Made by a program: the position numbers and the translations under genes | Part shown: one piece after another, positions 1 through 11,586 of the stretch | Layout: every line of letters starts with the position of its first letter | Position numbering within the stretch: position 1 is the first letter of the stretch | Source of the DNA: Coprinopsis marcescibilis | Taxonomy: Eukaryota; Basidiomycota; Agaricomycetes; Agaricales; Psathyrellaceae | Reading direction: 5' to 3' | Assembly (NCBI GenBank): GCA_004369085.1 | Contig: ML210147.1 | Coordinates: forward strand, 62,001-126,000 | DNA length: 64,000 bases | Notes under the pieces: generated by a model | Database searches by the model: none | What the model saw: only the letters and a program-made list of their open reading frames with translations | Told to the model about the DNA's origin: nothing

Positions 1-550
1 AGCAACCGGCTCAAAAACCTGGTGAAGTAAGATCTCATACCGGAGATCCCAGATTTTAATTGTACCATCTTCGCTGCCAGTTACTAGCCATTTGCCTTCA
101 CTGTGAAAGGCAACAGCGCAGATGTTCATGGTATGGCCATCAAACGTGACTAGCTTTGAAATTGGGTAGTTCTTGCTAGGAAGTCGCGAGTTTCACCGAC
201 GTACAGGTTCATTAGAGGAGCTCGCAATTTCGTATATATTGACTTTCTTGTGGATCGCGGCGGCAAGGAGACGTTTGCTGCAATCTAAATGAGATAGCAC
301 CTATACCGATTTGAAGGCAGCACTTACTCGGGAGATATAGCAAGACGGTTCACTTGCTGTCAAGGATTCCTTTAGCTATCAAGCCATCGAGTAAAATGAA
401 TCGGCCAGTTACACCAGTCTCGCCCGTCCTTGCAATGGTCCGAGAGCATATTCCACTCCAAGCCTCCCAGAAACGGATTTCATGGTCGTATGAGCCAGTA
501 ACCAGGATAACAGACATGTCATGCCTGCCTGCTTTGGTAGCGGTTGGCAT
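1..550 (-). CDS. LST8: LST8 (TORC-associated WD40 protein), 5' part
   Basis: Seven-bladed WD40 beta-propeller that binds the kinase domain of TOR in TORC1 and TORC2. The visible N-terminal part has the family opening (a YDH.IRFWEA.SGICSRTI block), then VNRLAISPDKRLLAAAIHKK and a second WD repeat ending in SEDGTIKIWDLR. Visible exons are about 434-550, 328-356, 205-277 and 41-153; the rest of the propeller lies beyond the left edge. The first splice is odd. The only acceptor giving the conserved VNRLAIS frame is at 357, and the only phase-compatible donor is a GC (433-432), which drops about five residues relative to relatives. The start could be Met 550 or the Met eleven codons later. Family assignment is secure; the first intron is not. 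Confidence 0.9.
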
Positions 551-1150
551 GGTAAGAAAATTGCTCGCTGAAGCCTGGGGTGCCGTTGAAGTTCGCGTTT
601 GGGACGTGAAATTAAAATGAGGTCGAGATAGTAGGGTTCTGAATCAATGGGAGGGCCCTTACTGGCACACGCTCACCAGCGGCATTAGCATATTGAACAT
701 TCCCACATTACTCAGTCTGTGATGGCCATCACCACTTGCTTGAGAAGGGTCCAGCGGCGTCACTCGTACTAGTAAGTAACTTGGTCAAATTCTATTACCT
801 TTGCTCTCGAGATATCACTTGGATCCCCCCAGGGATCCCCAGCTTCTTCCGTCACACATGCGTCAGACGTCTTCCACCGCCACCGCACCGTATGACCCCT
901 AGTTGAAACGAAAATCTCAGTGCGCCAAGTTATCGGTGCACTCAAGTCTTCTGTCGAAACTTCAACATCTTGGTGCCTCGTGTATCGGAAGAACAACTAA
1001 CTGGCAGACTGGCTACTGGCGATATATCCTAGATCGATAGCTTGTCCTCCACAAGCTTTTGTCTTCCGAGGAGGTTTCTCAATTTCCAACAAGATACTTC
1101 CCATGAAAGGCGTGCCGTTGTCGCGTTGCCGCAGCTAAGACCCGTTTCTT
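551..1150. other. Upstream region of LST8, no gene supported
   Basis: An open frame of 75 codons runs on the minus strand at 769-996 but has no recognised domain and no convincing splice continuation. I treat the interval as the LST8 promoter and 5' leader. Confidence 0.4.
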
Positions 1151-1185
1151 GACTTGTGGGCCCTTGCTCATGCCAGCTGTCCGAT

Positions 1186-1892
1186 CAATTCATACGGGTT
1201 TTGGTGAGAGAATCAGCGATGATCTATCTATTGCGCAAGTTGCAGCACCGTCGGTTCAAGGGCTCTATTATCATCGCCAATCACAATTCCTACCGGGCAG
1301 GATATGGCTTTTTTTTCCACCGCTCCCTACCTGCCGGTCCACACCTGCCTGCATGTGTTCTCAACTGGTCGATTCGCATTCGGCTGCCTCGTCCTTTACC
1401 CAGCGATTATGCCAGCTTCTTTACCGAACGTACGTTTCATTTCACTCACGCGTTTTCATAAACTTGCACGGTTGGGGGTACTTAAGCAAAGGAACTTCAC
1501 CTTTATGTACCTCTCAAACCCAACCATTCTTCTCTGTGCTGTTTTGGCTATGAACGCTTTTCCTGTCTGTTATGTCCTCTCTTGTTTAACTTCAGCTCAC
1601 CCGTTACCTTCTTCAGGCAGGAACGCGAGTTCTGTTCTGGACTGCTACCGGACAATACGTCTATGCAACAGTTCGCTCGTCTACACGTTTGCAAGACGTG
1701 AGTGGCCTTTCTTCCCCTCTCGCCGTGTTTTTTTTTAAACTAATACCCATGATTAGGGCACACAGTTACTTCAGCTCAGAACCGACGACAACAGAGACAT
1801 GACACTCCCGTGCGTAGCCCATTCTATTTCTCCGTTAATCTTTGACTAACGGCTCCCGCAGAGCCGCCGGAGTGTCACACGTGCAGCAGTAG
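1186..1892 (+). CDS. Unrecognised small spliced gene (3' exons supported)
   Basis: I do not recognise this protein. The 3' part has three exons that fit together in one frame: 1596-1697, 1757-1809 and 1862-1892. They are separated by two textbook introns (GTGAGT..ATTAG and GTGCGT..CTAAC..GCAG, 59 and 52 nt). The joined sequence of about 61 residues (LTRYLLQAGTRVLFWTATG... to ...VSHVQQ stop) looks like a beta-rich domain. Upstream, 1300-1431 can encode an amphipathic stretch (SHSAASSFTQRLCQLLYRT) ending at a GTACGT donor, but its link to the 3' exons and the start codon are unresolved. The left boundary is therefore approximate. Confidence 0.4.
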
Positions 1893-2593
1893 ACAAAGGT
1901 TTCCGAGTCAAGCGCAGCGACACCCAAGTGGCAAACACCTTTCGGAAGAGTGCTCATACATATGCTTCCCTTTCTCTATGAATACTTTACTTCGTATATA
2001 ACCTAGTTCCTGACACCTTTACGCATAGCGTTTCTTTCGGAATCACCCAGTTCTCTAATTTATCCGTGAAATTATACACATAACAGAAGGGATTGTCGAA
2101 CTGTGATTGATGGAACTGAAAACTTCCTCCGACGCCAGTATTGCCTCTCGGAACCCCAAAACGCCTCGTGTAGAAGACGATTTTGATCAGCAGCGAATGC
2201 TGGAGGTGACTGAACAGTGGCAGATCTAGGGTTGGAAAGTAAATGGGCACCGCATACTGGCAAGATCTCTCGGCTGAATTTAGTCTAATGTGATCAAGGG
2301 CTTGCGCCTCGACGCGGGACTGAGGAAGCAGTAACCGGCACTTTGGCCTAAGTAACAGACTCGGTGCAGCTCAGGAGATGGGTAGCCCGTGTGACAACAA
2401 AGAAAAGTTGCAGGGCTTCGATATGACATATGCAATGAGCTATTGATGAACGCAGTTCCACATCTCTGACGTTCTGAGTGGAGGAGTAGATCGTCGAGAA
2501 TAGGATTCGCTCTCGCGATTCCATTAGGAACTCCGTCCTGGGCTTGTTCAGATAAATGCGGCTAGACCTCTATCCTTGGAGCCTTGTCCTACA
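1893..2593. other. Intergenic, nothing recognised
   Basis: No spliced or unspliced frame with family-like content was found on either strand. It separates the 3' ends of two convergent genes. Confidence 0.45.
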
Positions 2594-3625
2594 TTATTGA
2601 TCAGACACAGAACGATGCAAGGGGAAGGCTGGTCTTACACGCAGCATTACACTCAACCGTTGCTGACCGCCGCCCGGACCAGGTACCCGAAGGATAGAAT
2701 GTTTATATTTATACCTAGCATGATCCCTAAAACAAGCTTTCTCGGCAAATTGACACATCAGGTGATATCAAAGTACTTACCGCTGGAGATATACGCTACC
2801 CGACGGGAGCAAGAGCTCAAAGGGTTCAGTGCGACTCGAGTCATCGACCGCTTCCATGCGTAATAATCTCTGGTCTCCTAGGCTTACACCAAGGATCCAA
2901 GACCCACTCGCGCCGACATTATCCACGTGTGGGAGAATATCACCGCGCGATGATAAGTGAAGAAGATGTGTTTGCACATCCTTGCTGGGACATAGGGATA
3001 GAATGCGCTGAATGATTTCGGGTAATCCTGTTAGACCTGGCCAAGAGGTCAGATGCATTTCCCTGTAATGGTGTATCACGCCGTCAAAGTGACCCTACAC
3101 AGATAATGTGAGACGGTTGGGAATTGACTTTTACATACATTAGCGAATGCTAACCTCGGCAAAGTCATAAAGGGCGTCCGGCGCGAAGATGTCCTGTATC
3201 TCGTCACTATGAACGGGTTTAAGCTTCGACCTCTTTCTCTGAGCTCGGGGCGAGTCTAAAGAGTCCATGCGTTGAAGTGCAGCTGTTAACAGCAATCTCT
3301 GCTCGCTTAACGAGAGAAAGTTCGGCCAAAACGAGAAACATGTCGCGAGGTACTCTGGGATTCCCGAAATTTTGGGGTGACTGGAATATGATCTGAGACC
3401 ATTGCAGCTTTTCAAGTTTCTGGCGGCCAAGCACGGGGTAAGATGCAAGGAATTTGACGAGAGATGCGACAAGAAGAAATGCGCTCGGGATCGCAACGGT
3501 AGCATCCGGTAGACAGTGTCCGTTATTGTGGCGGTGTTCATTGCTTTCGTGACAAACATGGTTCGGCGCCTAACGGACCTGAGTTCCGACCACCACTTTT
3601 GCATCTGTTCTCGAACCCTGGTCAT
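2594..3625 (-). CDS. ALKBH7-like Fe(II)/2-oxoglutarate dioxygenase
   Basis: AlkB-family protein closest by pattern to mitochondrial ALKBH7. Three exons (3155-3625, 2781-3094, 2594-2726) sum to 918 nt, giving 305 residues. The double-stranded beta-helix carries the iron ligands: HVD in ILPHVDNVGASGSWILGVSL, and a second His in the YKHSIL block of exon 3. An Arg pair (RLSVMLRVR) is placed as in the 2-oxoglutarate-binding RxxxxxR motif. The ELLLPSGSVYLQR segment is typical of the family. The first about 80 residues are basic and Ser-rich, compatible with a mitochondrial presequence, but the start among several in-frame Met codons is uncertain. ALKBH7 acts in mitochondria in animals; a role here is inferred. 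It is head to head with the carrier gene. Confidence 0.85.
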
Positions 3626-3792
3626 GTTGAATGAGCCACATTCCAGTTAAGAAACATGAAGGAAGGCATACTACTGGGGAAGACAAGCTAGTCTCTGGTG
3701 AGATTTTGGTGCGGATCATGAATCGACGAGTTGTGGTAACCTCGTGGTATACGTTTTAAGGCAATGTGTCCAGCGAACCTGCCTCGGAAGTT
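3626..3792. promoter_or_regulatory. Shared head-to-head promoter, dioxygenase/carrier
   Basis: Only 167 bp separate the two divergent start codons, so promoter elements of both genes must lie here or within their 5' ends. No specific motif was identified. Confidence 0.4.
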
Positions 3793-5040
3793 ATGGCAGC
3801 AGTCGCTCGCTCGCTGACAAGAGGGCTAGCCTTGTACTTCTCGAGGCCAGTACGACTCTTTAGGCCAGCTAAAGGTTCGCGACCCACCTAGCCCTTGCTG
3901 GAGCATCAATCCAACTCTGACCGATCCAGTGACGGGATGGCAATTCTTGAAGAATATTGCATCGCAAGAAGGATCTTCGTTGACACCCAGCTATGTTCTG
4001 AAACTGTGTCAAACGCAAGGTGTACGTTGCTACGTCAGATCGAGATGTTCAAACGCTTACTGCTAGTATAGGTATGGGTAGTACCGAAACACTTCTTTCC
4101 GCCCATCCTCGTGAACGCAGCACTGGGAACCGTTCTCTGGACCAGTTACGGAGTGGCAAATGATGCGATTACTTCAAATATCGGAGAACACCCAATCCGA
4201 GCAGCAGCATTGGCGGGGGGCTTTGCAGGAGGATGTCAAGCGTTGCTTGCTGCCCCAGCAGAAAACGTCCGACTTCTGTTAGAAGGCGGCTCAGGTGGAC
4301 ATTCATGGAACAGCGTGTGGAAGGAGGTCTTTCAGAGCCGTATTCCTTCTTCTTCCACGACAGTGCAACAGGAAATACACGAAATTCGAGAACTTAGGAC
4401 ATGGATGAAGGAGGTTGGCGAGATGGCTGGTCGGGGATGGGATGGATGGCGTTGGGGTTGTGCCAAAGACGTCTGTGGTATGTGAATCACCCCCTGAACC
4501 CATACTGGCCATAAATCTCACTTCCCAACAGCCTTTTCAGCTTTCTTCACGATCTTCGAGATAACCCGTCGAGTTAGCACTTCGGTCACCGCCCAGACGC
4601 AAGAATGGTCAGGTTATCCCGGTGTAAGTTGGCTCAACCTCAATTCTAAGAAGGCGCCGAAAACCGTTAACGCATGTATTCTCGTTACCGGCGGTGTATG
4701 TATCTCTTTTCTACTAAATGAAGCCACATTTCCTTACGGATTAAGCCAGGTTCTTGCCGGACTGACCTATGAAGTTGTTTCAAGACCATGGGACCGGATA
4801 CGGCGCATAGTCCACGTTCATCAATTGGACTCGCCGAATGCTTATAAGCAGTCCACCCTTTCTATACTTCGACAAGCTGTTTTTAATGAAGGAATCTCGA
4901 CTCTGTACAAAGATCCGCTTGCTTCGCAGCATTATCTGCCTCAATCTTGGTTGATTCGTTGTGGTCGGACTTTGGCACGGGTTGGTCCCTGGGGTGTCGG
5001 ATTTCTTGCTTGGGAGGCCTTTGGGTCTAGCTTAAAGTAA
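3793..5040 (+). CDS. Degenerate mitochondrial carrier-like membrane protein
   Basis: Five exons (3793-3874, 3930-4021, 4072-4477, 4532-4695, 4750-5040) sum to 1035 nt, giving 344 residues. Two carrier signatures P-x-[DE]-x-x-[KR] are visible, PAENVR in the middle repeat and PWDRIR in the last, together with Gly-rich helices (AALAGGFAGGCQALL). The first repeat lacks the signature, so this is a divergent SLC25-type protein, possibly an outer-membrane or Ugo1-like member; the substrate cannot be told. The last intron (4696-4749, 54 nt) is a multiple of three and free of stops, so it can be read through, but it has GTATGT, a CTAAAT branch and a CCAG end. Confidence 0.72.
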
Positions 5041-5239
5041 CAGATTATTTGTTCTGATCCGACTTCCTACATGGCTGTGATTGTTTTAAAGTTAATTTTC
5101 CCTTCAGTCTGATATGGGCTTGCTGCTAGAATTTTCCAGAGAGATCACCTATCTTATCTAATCGCGCTATATAATTAGTACCTCGATCCAAGTCTCAGTT
5201 GCATACCATCACTATATCCATCCCACTGATCTGCATACG

Positions 5240-6596
5240 ATGCCCCATTGCGCTCGCAAAGGTTGCAATAAGACGTTTTCAGAGGATACAAACACTGAGG
5301 TCTGTACGTTTCATCCAGGCGCTCCGGTACGTACATTTCAAAGGTCCTTCTCGTCATTCGCTCACTTTCGCAGGTCTTTCATGAAGGACTCAAATCATGG
5401 TCGTGTTGCAAAGACACAAATAAGCCTGTTTTGGACTTTGATGAATTTATGGGCATTCCCGTACGCGTTCTTCCCGACACACGCGACCGTCGTCTGCTCA
5501 CACTAGCCGCAAAATAGGGTTGCACGGAAACCGATGGGCACACTTCGGCCGTGTCTGAACCTCAACCAGCCCAAGACCCCGCACAGAAAGCACAAGTTTC
5601 AAAGCCAGCCCCTGTGGCAAGCACAATAAATCATGTCGTCGATGGACTTGAAACGTTCTCGATCACCCCTCAAAAGGTTGAGGCTCCGGCGGCTGCTCTA
5701 CCGATTATCGAAGATGAAGATGATCTCGATGCGCGTGTAGAGCCTGGTACGCAATGTAAACGCCGTGGATGCGGAGTAACATTCGTCAGTGACGAAGTAA
5801 ATCGCATTGGGAATGGAGAAGGCACCGTCTGCGTTTATCATCCCATGTCGGTGTGTCAACCATCAGTTATACCCCATCCCGCCATCGTTAACCCACGTAT
5901 ATCAGCCACTGTTCAGGGAGGGAAGCAAGGTACTTAATCATTGCATGGAATTTGTCTGCCTTTCAGTCTAAGACATGATCCCAAGGGATACCTTTGTTGC
6001 AAACCGAAGGTGCTTGAATTCGACGAATTCCTGAAGATCAAAGGATGCAAAATTGGACGCCATTGTTTTGTGCCAAAGATTGTAGAATCAAATGTGAGGA
6101 TAATACACGAATCTTCATTTGCATCAACTGACGACCAGTAGGATGAACAACTAGTGGAATGCAGAATCGACCACTACCAAACACTTGACAAGGTGCAAGT
6201 GTCCGTGTTCGCCAAAAAGGTCGACAAAGAAAGCAGTACTGTTACCATTGATAGCGACAAAATAACCCTGGATTTGCGCTTACCGGGAAACAAGCGATTT
6301 ACTCGAACTGTTGAGTTGTTCGGCCCAATTGTCCCGGACAAATCTTCCTATATGGTCCTCGGAACTAAGGTATTATTCTATATGTATATGTGTTGTCCTA
6401 TCTGTCTAATGTGCAACAACAGGTCGAGCTTTCTCTTCAGAAGAAGGACAACAGGAGCTGGACCGTCCTTGAAAAAACGGATCGTGATCTAGGAGGAATT
6501 AGTCTAACCTTTGGCGTATCTGGTCGAACGGGGACAGTGGGTGCGAAAGAGGTTGTCCTGGATGAATCCAATCGAACGCGATCAGAGGGTTTGTAG
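5240..6596 (+). CDS. CHORD and CS domain HSP90 co-chaperone
   Basis: Seven exons (5240-5326, 5374-5460, 5518-5850, 5906-5929, 5986-6093, 6142-6369, 6423-6596) give 346 residues. Two Cys/His-rich CHORD zinc domains are present. The first starts at residue 1 (CARKGCNKTF ... CTFHPG ... SWSCC), the second near residue 125 (CKRRGCGVTF ... VCVYHP ... GYLCCKP). A CS (p23-like) domain follows (HYQTLDKVQVSVFAKKVDKE). This is the CHORDC1/melusin/RAR1 group, which binds HSP90 and works with SGT1 in stabilising client receptors and kinases. A 24-nt exon (5906-5929) carries the middle of CHORD 2. The gene ends 24 bp from the convergent IF-2 gene. Confidence 0.93.
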
Positions 6597-6620
6597 AGTA
6601 CATGAACGGCAATCTCACCA

Positions 6621-9600
6621 TCAAAGAGCGGGACGCTTTTCGATACGCTCATACACCTGGATTGCATCCCCTTCGCGGATGTCCGAAAAGCAATCGAAGC
6701 TTAATCCACACTCTGTTCCCTTGCGGACTTCTGTCACATCCTTTTTGAGCTGCCTCAGCGTATCAAGAACACCTGTCTCAAATTAAGCACCCCAATTTCA
6801 AAGCTCCCAGAAAGGACAACGTACCATCGTGAATGGTTGCTCCATCACGGACAACTCGAGCGAACTTGGATTTCTCCATAAGGCCGTTTGTCACCTTGCA
6901 TCCCGCGACCTTCTTCTGCGTCTTGTCCTTCATACTGATGTCGAAGAGTTGAGCAACCTTCGCCTCTCCAGTTACCTTGGTCTCGATGATCATGGGCAGC
7001 AGGTCCCGGACGCGGTCCCTTACATCGTCCATGAGCTTATAAATGATGTCCGATGAGAGCACTGAGACCCCATTCTGATTGGCGATGCTCTGGACAGGCC
7101 GCGGAACGCCAACAGAGAATGCAACAATGTAAGCTAGAGAAAAACAACATTTAGCTTCAGGCAGCAAATTCGAACACGAAGAGAATATCACCGTTGGCCG
7201 CCTTAGCAAGCATCACGTCAGATTCTGAGACGTCCCCCACGCCCGTGGATATTATTCTGCTCGTGGCGATACTGTTCCCAATGCCTTGTAGTGCACCTTC
7301 AACGGCCTCAGCGCTTCCACTAACATCCGCCTTGATAACGAGGCGAAGCTCCTTTTTCCCCGAGTCCGTAGAGATTTCTTCAAAATGCTGGTTCCTCTTC
7401 AAATATTTATCCTCCGTGAGCCTCTGTTCGCGGTCATGCCGCCTGGACTCGTTGATAGCGTCAACGTTAGCCAATGTGCCTTCCAGGTCGGCTTTGCGGA
7501 TTCGGTTGTTCAACGCCTTTTTTACGTCAGCCTCCGATGCTTCAATGACATTGTCCCCGGCGCTGGGAAGCGATTTCCATCCACAAACGGTGACAGCCAT
7601 ACCAGGTATAGCAACTTCAACATCGCGGCCAGCGCTGTCGGTCATCTTGCGGACCTTTGCGTAGCTCTGACCACTGAGAATGTAGGACCCGACCTTCAAG
7701 GAGCCTTTGGTGACAAGCACAGTTCCGACCATCCTGTTAATTAAGACGAGCATTGCCATTTGATCAGATTCTGTTACTTTTGAATGGGAACTACATACCC
7801 AAGACCCTGTTGAACCTTAGATTCCAGAACCTCACCGAAGGCAAAGCCTTCCTGTTCTGCTCGTATGTCCTGCATCTCAGCAATCACAGCAATAGTTTCA
7901 ACCAATTCTGGAAGACCCTCGCCGGTCATGCCAGACACGCGTACAGACGGTATATCTCCACCATATGATTCCAGCTGGATACCCGCAGCCATCAAGTCCT
8001 TCTCCACAGACTCCTGTACGTGTGTTAGAGGAAATCTCGCAGATGCCTATATTTCAACAATGTTGAACTCACGGGGTTGGCGGATGGTTTATCAACCTTG
8101 TTAATGGCAACCACAAGGCCAACGGAGTCTTCGTGCTTCTTGAATAGCTCAATGACTTCTCTCGTTTGAGGCATGAGGCCATCGTCCGCCGCCACGACCA
8201 AGACGATGATATCGGTAACACCAGCACCACGCGCCCTCATTGCAGAGAATGCAGCATGTCCTGGAGTGTCCAAGAAAGTGATGGATTTGGACCCGTCAGG
8301 TGAGTCGGGGTCTGTTGTCACTGGGACAGAAAAGGCTCCAATATGTTGGGTGATACCGCCCGCCTCGCCTTTGGCCACGGAGGCCGACCGTAAGGTATCC
8401 AGTAGCGTCGTCTTACCGTGATCGACGTGTCCCATTATGGTCACAATCGGTGGACGGTGAGGTAATGTTGAGGTATCAGCTGGCTTTTCCCTGAGAACAA
8501 GCAATAAGACGAATGTCGAGGAGCAGACTTTTGTCGACGCACAGGGGATATAAATCGAATGCAGCTTCATCGTCTACGATAGGCGCTCGTCCAAACTCCT
8601 CCGCAAGCAATGAAGCATAGTCAGCAGTAAGTACTATTGAAACAAGAGTAAATACCGAGCTTTTGGTGGTGCAAAGGAAAACAAACCGTAATCATGGGTC
8701 GCCTGGTCTGTGATCCCGACGTCCTCCATTTTTCGTTGTAAACGAGCTGGAAAAGCAAGTATGTAAAGTTATGCACTGGTGTAAGCAGATAATCAACCTA
8801 CGAAGCTTGATTTTAAGGATTCTAGCAAGATTTGAGACTGATACCACCGAGGGAATATAAACTTCAAGTCTACGTTTTTGCGCCCGAGCGTTCAATTTAG
8901 GTTTTGTTGGCTTCGTTTGTTTCGTTTGATCCATTGGCCGAAATTGTTTAGATGAACGCTGTCGCTGTGTGGTCGTTTGAGGTTCTAACAGAGATCCACG
9001 AGACTTGAACTTGGCATCCATTTTGTTGCGCATAGGCCGGGCTTTCAATGGTCCTGTTGAGTCTTCCTCCGGCACAATTTCCATGTCTTCTCGAGCTTGA
9101 GCTGGCCAGTCTCTATCAGAAGCTACATCCCCGCGTTGTGAAGCGCCGGGTGCAGCTGTGAGAGCGGGGCCTTTCCTTGAACTTGCAAGTTCGCTGGGGC
9201 CGGGAGTATTTTGTCGGAATTGTGGCCGACTAGGAGTTCTAGAGTCCCAGCTCTGTGCCATCTTGGGTTTGGTATCGAAGTCACCCTGATGTCTTGAAGG
9301 CATAGCCTGAGAGCTAGGTTCAGGTTTCCGCCATTCCCTGCTGCCCAATGAAGTTTGTGGTTTTTGATAGCCGCTTGCAGGTCCTCGAGAGTCCTTCACA
9401 CCAGAAGAGGGTTGTGACCTCGGAAAGCCGGTTTCTGGTTTCCTATATGGATCCCTGCCAGCGAAAGAGGAATCAAAACCTCGGTCCGTCTGGTATCGCT
9501 GCGACGGTGGCGGTCGAGCTTGAGGACCATTCGATTTGGCAAGACGTTGACGAAACAATGCTGCTTTCTCGGCCGCAGAGAGGTTTGGGGTACTGCTGGA

Positions 9601-9780
9601 GGCGGATTGAGATGGACCCGGATCGTTCTGATCCCATTCCCTGGGCTGAATTTATTCTAGGCGGTCATTAAACATGGTGACAAGGAAGACACGTACCTTC
9701 AGCTTTGCAGCTGTTCCTGCATTGCGAACCTGCACCAGTGCTCGTCGTGGTCGAATGGCGAGGGCACCATGACGATGCAT
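6621..9780 (-). CDS. IFM1: Mitochondrial translation initiation factor IF-2
   Basis: Nine exons (9697-9780, 8802-9645, 8687-8746, 8543-8633, 8073-8490, 7799-8013, 7192-7733, 6825-7133, 6621-6772) give 904 residues. The GTPase domain begins near residue 370 with GHVDHGKT (G1), then DTPGH (G3) and NKVD (G4). Domain II ([13 protein letters not shown]) and the C-terminal IF-2 domains ([17 protein letters not shown] and a final [16 protein letters not shown]) follow. It brings initiator tRNA to the mitochondrial ribosome. The 28-residue first exon is rich in Arg/Ala/His with few acids, a good mitochondrial targeting peptide. It is followed by a long Ser/Pro/Arg-rich linker and the fungal [14 protein letters not shown] block. 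Confidence 0.95.
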
Positions 9781-9949
9781 TGTCCCAGTAGATACTAGAA
9801 GCTGGAGAGCTGGAGGAGAGTAGCCTCGTACGTGACGTGACGGGAAAACCCGAAAATGGTGCCCATAACATTATCTCGCACGTGCACCTCGCAGTGATCC
9901 GCTCACGACTACGGACGTCGGACTGTCTGAACCAATAAGTTGACTATAC
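9781..9949. promoter_or_regulatory. Shared head-to-head promoter, IF-2/scramblase
   Basis: 169 bp between two divergent start codons, both for predicted mitochondrial proteins. No defined element was recognised. Confidence 0.4.
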
Positions 9950-11463
9950 ATGCTCGGTCTTGCAACAAGAAGGGCTTGCTCACTCTCAAAACCTTTGTGC
10001 AGGACGTATGCATTCTCTCGGCTTCCCCGACGTCCAACCGGCGCCAGCAGGAAAAGGCCTGAACATGGTTCAACAGGGTCAAGACCTAACACCAAGTTCG
10101 AATCCGAGGCATCCAGCGAGGAGTCAGACTTGTGGAGAGCAGCCCAGAGACCACCTTCCAGCGACCCTAAAAAGAGCCTGGAAGCCCTCTTGCATCCATA
10201 TGGAGACACCCTCGTCGTGGAAAGGCAAGTTCACCCGTCGCCGTGATGATGTCAATGGACCGTAATATTCCACAGACAGATAGAAATGCTGAACATTTTC
10301 GTTGGGTTCGAGCAAGCTAACAAATACTCTATCAGTATGTCGCGAATGCTACTCTTGCACGTCGTTTCACTGGAAGCCGGTGCAGGTGATCAGCATGGAC
10401 AGCCGCTCGGCTTCGTCGTCGAAGTACCTAGAGGGATCTTGACCATCATGGCTCGTCAGGCGTTCGCTACCCATAGACCATTTAAAGCGGTCATAATGGA
10501 CACGCGTGGCACACCACTCCTGTGGGCGGGTACCCCTAATTTTATGATCAGGGACCCGGTTTTTAACACGCCTGTGTTTTGCAGCTTCGCAGACCATTCG
10601 CTTGGATAAACTCGAGGATGTTTGTCCAACGCTTGGATAACTACGATCACTATACGCCCGATGACGAGCCGGTCTTGGATACGTTTGCAGAAGTCCAGCA
10701 GAAATGGCATCCGTGGAGAAGACAGTATGATCTATTTCTAAGGCGAGGGTTTGAATGAAGTCTCCAACTCAGTTTGTAATCAACTTCACTGTAGGGAGCC
10801 ACATCGACGTATACTGACTCTAGCTTCGGAACCACAACCTGAACCCGAACCGACAGGCCCGACGTTCCACCAGTTCACAAAGATAGACTCAGGGTTTCTT
10901 GCTTGGCGCTTTCCTATGTATAATGCCTACGGTCAAGAGATTGCAGTGATAGACCGTGCATTCAGAGGGTTTGGTAGAGAAGTACGTGTTGAATTGCGAC
11001 TAGGCATCTTTATGTTCTAATGAATTGCAGATTTTTACTGACACAGGTACTGCTTGTACCATTTCCTCCTCTTGACGGCTCTAACATGCTCTCAGGACGC
11101 TACCTGGTCAAGTTTAAACCCGAGGCTGGGGACGTTCATGAGCAAGACTCAACATCAGGTATGGTGAGGCCTAGCCAACGGGCTCTTCCCCCTCTTTCAC
11201 TTGACCAACGAGCAGTGAGTTATGATTATGTGGCTGTCTGGCATGTTCATGAATCTGAATATCTAGCTGTGTCTTGCGACGGCTGGTACGTGAACCTCAA
11301 AACCTCGGAGCATCTCAGCCGTTTAATTTGGTGCAGTGAATATCGACTTTGATTACTTTTCGCGACATTCGCATATTGGAGGGTAAGTATATTTTTTGCG
11401 ACATGTTGTCACTGCTGACATATATACAGTGGCGGACTCTTCCATGCTGGGCCGTTGGACTAA
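9950..11463 (+). CDS. Phospholipid scramblase family protein (AIM25-like)
   Basis: Ten exons give 350 residues: 9950-10224, 10276-10334, 10386-10525, 10585-10742, 10795-10981, 11031-11046, 11096-11214, 11267-11285, 11337-11382 and 11430-11463. The beta-barrel scramblase core shows as VVERQIEMLNIFVGFEQ, KAVIMDTRGTPLLW, FLAWRFPMYNAYGQEIA, FRGFGREIFTDTGRYLV and NIDFDYFSRHS. The Arg-rich N-terminus suggests mitochondria, as for yeast Aim25. Splicing is unusual. The first intron has donor AG/GCAAGT, the third needs a GC donor at 10526 and the fourth either GC at 10743 or a weak GT at 10749. Exons of 16 and 19 nt also occur. The frame closes exactly with this model. Confidence 0.9.
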
Positions 11464-11586
11464 AGGGTATTTAGGTAGTGTAGCATAGATGGCGGAGGAT
11501 ACGGACCGGGTGTTTGGTTTGAATAAACAACGCGACTGAAGTGGCGCGCCGTGTGCTCACTGCTGAGGTTGTTCATTGACAACGAA

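Noticed and set aside
769..996. 75-codon minus-strand frame upstream of LST8
   Set aside because: No family resemblance and no splice continuation that adds support.
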